In this document: one piece after another, positions 11,839-20,382 of the stretch
Position numbering within the stretch: the stretch's first letter is position 1
Layout: each line of letters starts with the position of its first letter
Source of the DNA: Mycolicibacterium alvei
GTDB taxonomy: Bacteria > Actinomycetota > Actinomycetes > Mycobacteriales > Mycobacteriaceae
Reading direction: 5' to 3'
DNA: 64,000 bases
Assembly (NCBI RefSeq): GCF_010727325.1
Contig: NZ_AP022565.1
Span: 1,116,001-1,180,000 of the forward strand
The notes under the pieces: model-generated
Databases searched by the model: none
Told to the model about the DNA's origin: nothing
The model's input: the letters and a program-made list of their open reading frames with translations, nothing else
Translations under genes and position numbers: made by a program

Positions 11839-14073
11839 ATGACTGATATCGAGATTCCGGCGTATCGCAGCCGCGACAATATCGACCTTGCGGACAGCGA
11901 TCTCACCGAAGGCTTTGATGAACTCGAAGCCCCGGTGATTCCTATTCCGCCGTGGCTCATCCCGGCGGCAAGCGGGCTCTACACATGGCGACTCGTGGAT
12001 ATCCTGAACGGAAACGGTCGAGACGCCACGCTTTCTCCGGTCCTGTTGCGGCGCGAGGAATTACGTCTTGATGTCGATCGACAGTACCCGCAGATGACCG
12101 CGAGTGGGACCTCGTTCGCCGTGACCGAGCGCTACCACTGGGTCGCTTCGCTGGCCAAGATCGGAGCCAACCATTGGGCTGGTCCGATCTGGTTCAAGGA
12201 TGGCAATGCCGCAGCCTTCGGATACACCAATATCGATGTCACCGTTGTGAAGAGCCCCTTTGTCGATCAGCGGTCGGCAAAGGTGACCTTCAGTGGCGGC
12301 GGACAGCGAGCCTTCACCCGGATCTATCGCTGGACATCGTCAGCGTTTCATCCGGTCGAATTCGAGTTCGACCACACGCCGGACGCCAACCCGGTGTATG
12401 CCATTGATACCCATGCGCACCCCAACCGGCCGGCGTCGTTGCCAGCGGAGAATTTGTCGATCGAGGATGTGTTCGGCCGCGCGGGATTCAAGGTGACGAA
12501 GTCAAGCGGCGACAGTGTCGTTCCCATCGGTGGCTCCGGCGCCAACGGAACGTGGAGCGATGCCGAGATGCACGATGCCATGCAGACCTACTGGTCGCGT
12601 TTCAAGAATGCGCCGCAATGGTCGATGTGGACCTTCTGGGCAGCGCTGCATGACCAGGGAACGTCGTTGGGCGGAATCATGTTCGACGACATCGGCCCCA
12701 ACCACCGCCAAGGCACGGCAATCTTCACCGAAGCCTTCATCAAGGATCCGCCCGCAGGTGACGCGGCTCCCGGTGCCTGGGTGGCACGTATGCGGTTCTG
12801 GACTGCAGTGCACGAGATGGGTCACGCTTTCAACTTGGCCCATTCTTGGCAGAAGGCGCTTGGTACACCGTGGCTTCCGCTTTCCAATGAGCCTGAGGCG
12901 CGTTCATTCATGAATTACCCCTACAACGTCCAGGGGGGTCAGGGAGCGTTCTTTGCCGACTTCCCCTTCCGTTTCAGCGATCCCGAGTTGCTGTTCATGC
13001 GCCACGCGCCCTCTCGCTTCGTACAGATGGGGAACGCCGAATGGTTCGACCACCACGGTTTCGAGCAAGCCGAGCTTGATGGCCAGTCGACGTATCGCGT
13101 CGAGGTCCGGGTCAATCGAGATAGGCCGGTATTCGAGTTTCTTGAGCCCGTCATACTCGAAGTCAAACTTACGAATACCGGCAGCCAGCCCAAGCTTCTA
13201 CCCTCGACTGTTGTCGACCCGCAGGAAGTGCTGGTAATCCTCAAACAGAAGGGTAAGCCGGCGCGCCAATGGATGCCGTACTCGCGACAGTGCCGCGAAC
13301 TCGACATGACTGTGCTGCAACCGGGTGAATCGATCTACCAAGCGCTACCGGTTTTCGCCGGGCTGAACGGTTGGGACATTTCTGATCCCGGGGTCTATCA
13401 GATTCAGGTTGCGGTCGACGTTGGTGGTTCGGTGGTCACGAGCAGCCCGCTGCAGCTGAGAATCGCACCACCCCGAAGCTGGGACGAGGAAGACGTTGCC
13501 CAGGAGTTCTTCTCCGAGGAGGTGGGCCGCACACTGTCGTTCACCGGTACAGCGGTCCTGGCCTCAGCGAACGAAGTGCTGCGGGACACCGTCGAGCGGT
13601 TACCTCAAACCCGGGCAGCGATCCATGCCGCGGCGGCTCTCGCGGCCCCACTCGCAAAGGACTACAAGATGCTCGTGATACCAGAGGCGTCGCCGATGGC
13701 GGCGAATCGTGTGGCTGAGGCGGGCGGCATCGTCGAGCAGCGGCCCGCTCGCGTCGACGCTGCGGTGAAGTTGGTCGGAGATAGCGTGACGACGCAAGAA
13801 GCTGCAGAAACCTTTGGTCACATCACCTTCCGCCGCAACGTGGAGGCGATCAACCAGGCTCTGGCCACCAGTGGTGCAGTCCAGCCCGCTGCGGCAATGC
13901 AGCAGTCATTGGGCGACATCCTCGGACAACGTGGCGTTTTACCTTCCGTGGTCGAGGCAGTTGATGACAAAGCCAGGGCGCTCGCTGCCGCGGCGTCGAC
14001 GGGGTCCGGGAAGAACCGGCGAACCAACGGCGGCAACGGGGACCTGCGGGTGCAGAAACGTCGGAACTCGTGA
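11839..14073 (+). CDS. Large metzincin-like zinc metalloprotease
   Basis: A 744-residue protein of no family I can name. The zinc signature HEMGHAFNLAH (His325, Glu326, His329, His335) and a downstream SFMNYP with Met358 match the HExxHxxGxxH-plus-Met-turn pattern of metzincins, except that Asn replaces the usual Gly. There is no signal peptide or membrane segment. The N-terminal ~300 residues and the C-terminal ~350 residues (with beta-rich stretches, then an Ala-rich helical tail ending KNRRTNGGNGDLRVQKRRNS) are unassigned. I prefer the ATG at 11839 because GAAAGGG lies 9 nt upstream; an in-frame ATG at 11803 adds 12 residues. Codon use is visibly more AT-tolerant than in neighbouring genes, which suggests transfer. 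Coupled to the next gene by a GTGA overlap. Confidence 0.72.
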   Translation: MTDIEIPAYRSRDNIDLADSDLTEGFDELEAPVIPIPPWLIPAASGLYTWRLVDILNGNGRDATLSPVLLRREELRLDVDRQYPQMTASGTSFAVTERYHWVASLAKIGANHWAGPIWFKDGNAAAFGYTNIDVTVVKSPFVDQRSAKVTFSGGGQRAFTRIYRWTSSAFHPVEFEFDHTPDANPVYAIDTHAHPNRPASLPAENLSIEDVFGRAGFKVTKSSGDSVVPIGGSGANGTWSDAEMHDAMQTYWSRFKNAPQWSMWTFWAALHDQGTSLGGIMFDDIGPNHRQGTAIFTEAFIKDPPAGDAAPGAWVARMRFWTAVHEMGHAFNLAHSWQKALGTPWLPLSNEPEARSFMNYPYNVQGGQGAFFADFPFRFSDPELLFMRHAPSRFVQMGNAEWFDHHGFEQAELDGQSTYRVEVRVNRDRPVFEFLEPVILEVKLTNTGSQPKLLPSTVVDPQEVLVILKQKGKPARQWMPYSRQCRELDMTVLQPGESIYQALPVFAGLNGWDISDPGVYQIQVAVDVGGSVVTSSPLQLRIAPPRSWDEEDVAQEFFSEEVGRTLSFTGTAVLASANEVLRDTVERLPQTRAAIHAAAALAAPLAKDYKMLVIPEASPMAANRVAEAGGIVEQRPARVDAAVKLVGDSVTTQEAAETFGHITFRRNVEAINQALATSGAVQPAAAMQQSLGDILGQRGVLPSVVEAVDDKARALAAAASTGSGKNRRTNGGNGDLRVQKRRNS

Positions 14074-14369
14074 AGCTGCACATCGAACTGCAGGAGGGAT
14101 GGGGCGGCGATCTCGTCGAGGTCAGCGTCGGCGGCAAGCGAGCATACGACGGCCGCCCCACAACCCGAATGCAGACGGGCTATGCCGCCGGCGTCGAAGT
14201 TGATCTACCCGACCCGGAAGAATCGGTGACCGTCGAGGTCCGCCTTCCTGATCGCGGCATCATCACCCGCCACGAGGTGAGCATCAGACACGAGACCTGG
14301 ATCGGCCTCAATCTCGAGGGCGATGAGGTGCGGGTACGCGAACAGCCTGAACAGTTCGGATACGTCTGA
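14070..14369 (+). CDS. Small unknown protein coupled to the metalloprotease
   Basis: A 99-residue acidic protein from a GTG that overlaps the protease stop. It alternates hydrophobic and charged residues in a way that suggests a beta sandwich (HIELQEGWGGDLVEVSV, VTVEVRLPDRGIITRHEVSI). No cysteines, signal or known domain. The tight coupling implies it works with the protease, for example as inhibitor, chaperone or substrate; this is inference. Its stop lies 21 nt from the stop of the convergent flavoprotein gene. Confidence 0.7.
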   Translation: MKLHIELQEGWGGDLVEVSVGGKRAYDGRPTTRMQTGYAAGVEVDLPDPEESVTVEVRLPDRGIITRHEVSIRHETWIGLNLEGDEVRVREQPEQFGYV

Positions 14370-14390
14370 TCTTGTGGGTGAGTGCCACGC

Positions 14391-17090
14391 TCAACCGGTC
14401 AACGCCTGACGCGCGTAGGCGCGCACGTCGGCATCACTGTCGTCCAATGCCGCGGTGAGCGCCCGGCGGGCCGTCGACTCCGATCCCGCCCACCGGCTCA
14501 GGCTCAGCACTGCGGCCTTGCGGACGTCGAGATGCTGATCTTCGAGCGCGCGTGACAGGGTCGGAACGGCCAACTCGGATCGGGCCCCGGCCAACGCGCG
14601 TGCCGCACCCTGGCGGATCTGCCAGGCCGACTCGGTGAACGCCTTCTCGACGCTGACCACGTCGCCGTCGGTGCAACCGACCGCGCCGAGGGCGGCCAGT
14701 GCCGTCGCCCGCACCAGCGGGTCGGGATCATCGAGTGCCACGCGCACCGCATCGGCGCCGGCCCGCAGCGTCGCCAGGCCGCCCACCGCGGCGATCCGCA
14801 CTTCCCGGTTGCCGTCGGTCGTGGCGGCCGCCACGCCGGCGTGATCGTCGACCGACACCAGGGCGCGCACCGCTTCGATCCGGACTCGGTGATCGGCGTC
14901 GGTCGAGGCGACCCGGTACGCGTGGGCGCTGCCGACGCGCCGGGAACTCAGCAGGTACACCGTCACGGCACGGACCACCGGGTCCGCGGAGGCCAACCGG
15001 TCGACCAACGTGCCCGGATCCGGCAGGACCTCGACGAGTTCGCGGACGGAGTCAGCGGTCTCGCGGCGCACCTCGGCGTCGTCGTCGGCCAGGGCGGCCA
15101 CCAGGGCGGGCTGGTATCCGTCGGGCAGATGCTCGACGAGGGTGGCGACCGCGGTACGGCGCACGCCCGCGTCCGGATCGGTCAGGTAGGTGCTCAGATC
15201 CTCCAATGTGGGCTCCTCCAGTGCCAGTACCGCGGCGATGCGTGGTGACGGCGGCTGCGCGGATGAGGCTGGGCGGACCCGGGAATTCTCGGCCGCCGGA
15301 GCCCGGCCGCCGTGGAGGTGGGGTTGTTCGACAGTGGTCACCGGGTCCTGCGAAGTCAGATGGTTCAACTCGGGAACCGCGACGAAATACGGTGCCACGG
15401 GCCGCTTCACGAACTTCATGGCGCCGTCGGCGTCCTTGTACAGGTTGAGGTGGTAGCGCCACTCCGTGTCGTCGCGCTGGGGCAGATCGGCCCGCTCATG
15501 GTAGAGGCCCCAGCGTGATTCGGTCCGGGTCAACGAGGATCGGGCCGCCATCTCCGCGCAATCACGGATGAAGGACACCTCAGCGGCACGCATCAACTCG
15601 TGCGGGGTACGGGCTCCGATACCCTCGACCTCGGCTGTCATGCGCTCGAAGGTCTGCACCGCGATCGACAACTTGGTCGCGGTCTTCGGTGGGGCCACAT
15701 AGTCGTTCACGAATCGGCGGAGCTTGAACTCGACCTGCGGTTGCGGCGGGCCGTCCGGGTGCCGCAGCGGGCGGTAGATCAGCTCGTGCGCCTGCGCCAC
15801 CTGATCGGCCGGAAGACTTTCGGGTGCAGCCACTTCCGACAGCGTCGAGGCCGCGTGCTCACCGGCGAGATCACCGTAGACGAAGGCACCGATCATGTAG
15901 TTGTGCGGAACGCACGCCAGGTCGCCCGCCGCATACAGGCCCGGCACCGTCGTCCGGGCATGCTCATCCACCCACACACCCGAGGCGGAATGCCCTGAGC
16001 ACAAGCCGATCTCGGAGATGTGCATCTCGATATCGTGGGTCCGATAGTCATGCCCGCGATTGGCGTGGAAGGTTCCGCGGGTAGGCCGTTCGGTGGTGTG
16101 CAGGATGTTCTCCAGCGTGGCCAGCGTCTCGTCGGGCAGATGGCTGACCTTGAGGTAGATCGGTCCGCGCGCCGATTCGATCTCTTCCTTCACCTCGGCC
16201 ATCATCTGCCCCGACCAGTAGTCGGAATCGACGAACCGCTCCCCCAGCGCATTCACCTGATAGCCGCCGAACGGGTTGGCCACGTAGGCGCAGGCCGGGC
16301 CGTTGTAGTCTTTGATCAGCGGATTGACCTGGAAGCACTCGATTCCGGAGAGTTCGGCGCCGGCGTGGTAGGCCATGGCGTACCCGTCACCGGCGTTGGT
16401 CGGGTTCTCGTACGTGCCGTACAGATACCCCGACGCGGGCAGCCCGAGGCGCCCGCACGCCCCGGTCGACAGGATTACTGCTTTGGCCGCGACGGTGACG
16501 AATTCTCCCGTGCGGGTATTGAATGCGGCCGCACCGACCGCCCTGCCCGCTTCGGTGAGCACACGGACCGGCATGAGCCGGTTCTCGATGCGGATCTTCT
16601 CTCGCATCGACCGCTGCCGCAGCACCCGGTACAGCGCCTTCTTGACGTCCTTCCCCTCGGGCATCGGCAGCACGTAGGAACCGGACCTGTGCACCCGCCG
16701 CACCGCGTACTCCCCGTGCTCGTCCTTCTCGAACTTGACCCCGTACCGCTCCAGCCGCTGCACCATGGCGAATCCACGGGTGGCGGTTTGATAGACCGTG
16801 CGCTGGTTGACGATTCCGTCGTTGGCGCGGGTGATCTCGGCGACGTAGTCCTCGGGCTCGGCCTTGCCGGGGATGACGGCGTTGTTGACGCCGTCCATCC
16901 CCATCGCCAAGGCACCGGAGTGCCGTACGTGGGCCTTCTCCAGCAGCAGCACCTGGGCACCGTTCTCGGCAGCGGTGAGTGCGGCCATGGTGCCCGCGGT
17001 CCCGCCGCCGATCACCAGCACGTCGCAGTCGATCCGGACCGCATCGTCTACAGCGGGGATCTCGGTGGGGATCTCGGTCATTTCAGTCAC
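14391..17090 (-). CDS. AprA/FrdA-like flavoprotein oxidoreductase with C-terminal HEAT repeats
   Basis: An 899-residue protein, last gene of a six-gene operon. The N-terminal ~590 residues form an FAD-dependent fumarate reductase/adenylylsulfate reductase-type module: dinucleotide fold VLVIGGGTAGTMAAL (about residues 25-39), RHSGALAMGMDGVNN resembling the AprA SGA-Q-G-INT segment, and the FAD-binding PGLYAAGDLACVPHNYMIGAF. From about residue 615 to the end the sequence turns into tandem ~30-residue alpha-helical HEAT (PBS-lyase type) repeats (DPDAGVRRTAVATL, DDAEVRRETADSV, DPLVRATALAAL, DSDADVRAYARQAL). The start is a GTG overlapping the ATPase stop; an ATG three codons on is an alternative. 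The co-encoded ferredoxin is the likely electron partner, as in AprAB. Substrate unknown. Confidence 0.82.
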   Translation of the reverse strand: MTEMTEIPTEIPAVDDAVRIDCDVLVIGGGTAGTMAALTAAENGAQVLLLEKAHVRHSGALAMGMDGVNNAVIPGKAEPEDYVAEITRANDGIVNQRTVYQTATRGFAMVQRLERYGVKFEKDEHGEYAVRRVHRSGSYVLPMPEGKDVKKALYRVLRQRSMREKIRIENRLMPVRVLTEAGRAVGAAAFNTRTGEFVTVAAKAVILSTGACGRLGLPASGYLYGTYENPTNAGDGYAMAYHAGAELSGIECFQVNPLIKDYNGPACAYVANPFGGYQVNALGERFVDSDYWSGQMMAEVKEEIESARGPIYLKVSHLPDETLATLENILHTTERPTRGTFHANRGHDYRTHDIEMHISEIGLCSGHSASGVWVDEHARTTVPGLYAAGDLACVPHNYMIGAFVYGDLAGEHAASTLSEVAAPESLPADQVAQAHELIYRPLRHPDGPPQPQVEFKLRRFVNDYVAPPKTATKLSIAVQTFERMTAEVEGIGARTPHELMRAAEVSFIRDCAEMAARSSLTRTESRWGLYHERADLPQRDDTEWRYHLNLYKDADGAMKFVKRPVAPYFVAVPELNHLTSQDPVTTVEQPHLHGGRAPAAENSRVRPASSAQPPSPRIAAVLALEEPTLEDLSTYLTDPDAGVRRTAVATLVEHLPDGYQPALVAALADDDAEVRRETADSVRELVEVLPDPGTLVDRLASADPVVRAVTVYLLSSRRVGSAHAYRVASTDADHRVRIEAVRALVSVDDHAGVAAATTDGNREVRIAAVGGLATLRAGADAVRVALDDPDPLVRATALAALGAVGCTDGDVVSVEKAFTESAWQIRQGAARALAGARSELAVPTLSRALEDQHLDVRKAAVLSLSRWAGSESTARRALTAALDDSDADVRAYARQALTG

Positions 17091-17860
17091 GGTTGCTCCA
17101 GGGCGGCAATGATCTCGGCGCGCAGCGCGGTTCGTTCGGGATCGTCGGTTCGGGGCTGGCCCACCTCGATGAGGGCGCGTAACGGCTGCCCGGCGCGGCC
17201 GAGTACGGCAACTCGGTCACCGAGGGTGAGTGCCTCGTCGACGTCGTGGGTGACGAACACGATCGTCGTCGGATGGGCCTTCCAGGTGTCGATCAACAGC
17301 CGCTGCATGGCCGCCCGGGTCTGCGTGTCCAGCGCGGCGAACGGCTCGTCCATCATGACGGCGCGGGGTGCACCGGCCAGGCCTCGAGCGAGCTGGACCC
17401 GCTGCCGCATGCCGCCGGAGAGACTCTTCGGCAGGAAGTCGGCGAACCCGGCCAGTCCGACTTCGGCGATCCACCGGTCGGCACGTTCGCGCCGACCCGC
17501 CTTTGGCTCGCCCCTTTTACCATTGCGCGGCTCGCCGCGGAGCTGCAGGGCCAGTTCGATATTGGACCGCACCGTGCGCCACGGCAGCAACGCGCTGTCC
17601 TGGAACACCATGCCGCGGTCGCGTGACGTAGTGGTGACCGGTTCGCCGTCGGCCAGTACCCGGCCGCCGTCGGGCCGCAGCAGCCCGGTGAGTGCACGCA
17701 ACACTGTGGACTTACCGCAGCCCGACGGCCCGGTGAGCACCAGGATCTCACCGGGTTCCACTGCGAGACTCAGATCCTTGATTACCGGAGTGCCGGTGTA
17801 GGACAAGGTGATTCCGTCGAGCTCCAGCTGCATTCCATTACTGGCAAATGTTGTGGTCAT
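17087..17860 (-). CDS. ABC transporter ATPase, nitrate/sulfonate/taurine type
   Basis: A 257-residue cytoplasmic ATPase with Walker A GPSGCGKST, Q-loop MVFQDSALLPW, signature LSGGMRQRVQLARGL, Walker B AVMMDEPFAALD and the switch histidine in VFVTHDVDEAL. The sequence pattern is that of SsuB/TauB/NrtD. It overlaps the permease and flavoprotein genes by 4 nt each. It should power the permease encoded just upstream in the operon. Confidence 0.93.
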   Translation of the reverse strand: MTTTFASNGMQLELDGITLSYTGTPVIKDLSLAVEPGEILVLTGPSGCGKSTVLRALTGLLRPDGGRVLADGEPVTTTSRDRGMVFQDSALLPWRTVRSNIELALQLRGEPRNGKRGEPKAGRRERADRWIAEVGLAGFADFLPKSLSGGMRQRVQLARGLAGAPRAVMMDEPFAALDTQTRAAMQRLLIDTWKAHPTTIVFVTHDVDEALTLGDRVAVLGRAGQPLRALIEVGQPRTDDPERTALRAEIIAALEQP

Positions 17861-18717
17861 CGCACATTCTCCTCTGCGCGCGGCAGCCAGCGGGTGGCCC
17901 GGCGCCCGATCAGCTCGACCGCCGCTGCGGTGAGGAAACCGAGAACACCGATCGTGAGGATGCCGACGAACACGTCGGGATAGTTCAACACCGTATACGC
18001 CTGCCAGGTGCGGTAACCCACACCCAGTCGGCCCGAGATCATCTCGGCGGAGATCACACAGATCCAGGCCACACCCATGCCGACCGAAAGCCCACCGAAC
18101 AGGCCGGGCAGGATGCCGGGCAGCACCACCCGGCGGAGCACGTCGAGGCGACCGCCGCCCAGGGTGCGAACCGAGTCCTCCCAGATGGTCGGAAGGGCAC
18201 GCACCGCGTGCCGGACACTGACCATGATCGGGAAGTAGGCCGCCAGGAACGTGATGAATACGATCCCCGCCTCATCGCTGGGGAACACCAGGATCGCCAC
18301 CGGCACCATCGCGATCGCCGGGATCGGTCGGGCCAATTCGGTGAGCGGGCCGAAGATGTCGGCGAACCACGCGGTCCGTCCCAACAGGATTCCGGTGATC
18401 ACACCGACCACCGCGGCCAGACCGAACCCACTGAGAATCCGGATCAGGGACTGCCCGAGATCCAACCAGTACTCCGGCGTCCCCAGCCGGTTGATCAGCG
18501 CCGCAGTAATGTCGGTGACGGTGGGCAGAGTGTCGAATCGCAGACCGAACCGCACGTCGTTGGCGGTCAACAGCTGCCAGAGCACGATGGCACTCACCAC
18601 CGACGCCAGCCGCACGAGGCGATGAGGCCAGACCGAGGGCGTCCGGTGAGAATGCTCCGCTTGCGGCGGGGCCGGAGGATCACTGACCGCGACGGGCGGG
18701 GTCTCGGTGGTGGTCAT
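17857..18717 (-). CDS. ABC transporter permease, SsuC/TauC type
   Basis: A 286-residue inner-membrane protein with a hydrophilic N-terminus of ~40 residues and about six hydrophobic segments. The EAA loop is visible in ALPTIWEDSVRTLGGGRLDVLRRVVLPGILPGLFGGL, the ATPase-contact motif of the nitrate/sulfonate/taurine permease family. I start it at the ATG at 18717, which overlaps the stop of the solute-binding protein gene (ATGA). Reading further upstream only runs into that gene. Confidence 0.92.
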   Translation of the reverse strand: MTTTETPPVAVSDPPAPPQAEHSHRTPSVWPHRLVRLASVVSAIVLWQLLTANDVRFGLRFDTLPTVTDITAALINRLGTPEYWLDLGQSLIRILSGFGLAAVVGVITGILLGRTAWFADIFGPLTELARPIPAIAMVPVAILVFPSDEAGIVFITFLAAYFPIMVSVRHAVRALPTIWEDSVRTLGGGRLDVLRRVVLPGILPGLFGGLSVGMGVAWICVISAEMISGRLGVGYRTWQAYTVLNYPDVFVGILTIGVLGFLTAAAVELIGRRATRWLPRAEENVR

Positions 18718-20144
18718 GCCGCACCTGCCAGCGCTTGCCGGTAGTCGACGATCGCCGCACCGGGATGCGCCGCGGTGTAGCGTTCGGCACCCGCCTGGGT
18801 TCCGAACGGCAGATAGCCTTCGGTGGCCGGCCCAGGCAGGCGCACCCACACCGCCTTGTCCGCGAACCATCGCGTACCCAGTTCGGCGTCGGTGATGTAG
18901 GCGGCGCGGATCTTCTTGCCCTCGCCCTCAGCCTGCCGGATCGCCTTGAGCAGGCATACCGGCGTTGCGGCGGCCGTGGTGGTATCCGAACCGTCGAGCC
19001 AGAGCTCGCCTGCGGTGGCGGAATTGTCGACAGCACTGTGGCACACCGGATCGGCGCCGCTCAGCGCCGACGGGTTGGCGTTCGAGGCCAGTGCTTTCTC
19101 GTAGTCCTGGCCGCGCGCGGCGAACGCCGCCCGCAGCGGTGCGTCCTGCACGAAGCCGGGCACATCGAGGTCGGCGAAGTTGTCGATCGACTTCAGGTAG
19201 GGCACATCGCCTTTGAGCGCGTCGACCAGCGACGGTTTGAGCGTGGTGTCGAACGAGGTTCCACCCGGCCCGTTGTACAGGTAGACGACCTCCTGCGGCA
19301 GCCCACTGCCCTCGGCCACGAGGCGGGCAGCCTCCAACGGCTTGGTGTTGAGAAAGTCGGTGGCATCCAGTTGTGCCTGCAGGAAGGCATCGACTACCTC
19401 CGGGTGATCGGCCGCATACGCCCGGCGCACCACGACACCGTGCAGGGTCGGATAGTTCAGTTCGGCCCCGTCGTAGAGCAGCTTGGCCTTGCCCTGCTGG
19501 ACCAACAGCCCCGGCCAGGCGACGAACTGCGAAAGTGCCTGAACCTGAGCCGATTCCAGCGACGACGCGCCGACCTGAGGCTGCTGGTTGAGCACCTCCA
19601 GACCGGCCTTGGCGTCGATGCCGGCCTTGGCGAGGGCTTGCACCAGCATGCCGTGGCCGGCCGATCCAACACTGGCCGAGACCTTCTCGCCGGCCAGATC
19701 GGTCAACGACTTGGCCGGCGAATCCGGCGCCACCACAACCATGTTCAGCGCACCCTTCGGGTTGTACCCGGTGACCGAGACCATCTCGGTCTTGGCGCGT
19801 TCGTTGGCCTGGGTCTTGGACCCGTTGATGAGCATCGGATAGTCACCCATCGACCCGATGTCGATCTTCTCGGCCACCATCTGCGCGGTGATCGGGGCGC
19901 CGGTGTCGTAGTCCTGCCACGTCACGTTGTACTTGGTGCCGGTACGGATGGTGATGTCGGCCAGGCGGCGCTCCAGGTATCCCTGGGCGCGCAACAAAGT
20001 TCCGGCGGTAACGGTGTTGATGGTCTTGGACTGGTAGCCGACGACCACGTCGACGGTACCGGCCGATTTCGTCGCCGAGTCCAGGGAGCAACCGGCGGTC
20101 GCGACCGTGAGACCGGCGGCCAGAGCGATCAGGGCTGTTTTCAC
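18714..20144 (-). CDS. Lipoprotein solute-binding protein with C-terminal NosL-like domain
   Basis: A 476-residue exported lipoprotein: KTALIALAAGLTVATAGC ends in a lipobox with Cys19. Residues ~30-340 follow the SsuA/THI5/NMT1 periplasmic-binding fold (VVVGYQSKTINTVTAG, NMVVVAPDSPAKSLTDLAGEKV, VVRRAYAADHPEVVDAFLQA). This is longer than usual (~320). The last ~115 residues (DPVCHSAVD, LDGSDTTTAAATPVCLLKAI, AAYITDAELGTRWFADKAVWVR, GYLPFGTQAGAERYTAAHPGAAIVDY) match the pattern I know from NosL copper-chaperone domains. The start is GTG with AGAGGA 7 nt upstream. Only 10 nt separate it from the ferredoxin gene. Confidence 0.82.
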   Translation of the reverse strand: MKTALIALAAGLTVATAGCSLDSATKSAGTVDVVVGYQSKTINTVTAGTLLRAQGYLERRLADITIRTGTKYNVTWQDYDTGAPITAQMVAEKIDIGSMGDYPMLINGSKTQANERAKTEMVSVTGYNPKGALNMVVVAPDSPAKSLTDLAGEKVSASVGSAGHGMLVQALAKAGIDAKAGLEVLNQQPQVGASSLESAQVQALSQFVAWPGLLVQQGKAKLLYDGAELNYPTLHGVVVRRAYAADHPEVVDAFLQAQLDATDFLNTKPLEAARLVAEGSGLPQEVVYLYNGPGGTSFDTTLKPSLVDALKGDVPYLKSIDNFADLDVPGFVQDAPLRAAFAARGQDYEKALASNANPSALSGADPVCHSAVDNSATAGELWLDGSDTTTAAATPVCLLKAIRQAEGEGKKIRAAYITDAELGTRWFADKAVWVRLPGPATEGYLPFGTQAGAERYTAAHPGAAIVDYRQALAGAA

Positions 20145-20154
20145 TTCGGGTCCT

Positions 20155-20382
20155 CTAGCGGATGAGGTAGGGCATGTTGACGGTGACGGCGCCGGTGGGG
20201 CAACGGGCCGCGCAGGGACCGCAATACCAGCACTCGTCGACGTGCATGAAGGCCTTACCGTTGGCGGGGTTGATGGCCAGCGAGTCAAGCGGACACACAT
20301 CGACGCACAACGTGCAGCCCTCGATGCACAGGGATTCGTCTATGGTCACCGGGACATCGGCGCGTTGATTGACCAGCGTCAT
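20155..20382 (-). CDS. Small ferredoxin with two [4Fe-4S] clusters
   Basis: A 75-residue protein with two cysteine sets: CIEGCTLCVDVCP (around residues 19-31) and CWYCGPCAARCP (around residues 51-62). The pattern is the bacterial 2[4Fe-4S] fold and resembles the N-terminal part of AprB, the electron-transfer subunit of adenylylsulfate reductase. The ATG overlaps the GntR gene stop (ATGA). With the flavoprotein encoded later in the operon it probably forms a two-subunit oxidoreductase. Confidence 0.9.
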   Translation of the reverse strand: MTLVNQRADVPVTIDESLCIEGCTLCVDVCPLDSLAINPANGKAFMHVDECWYCGPCAARCPTGAVTVNMPYLIR

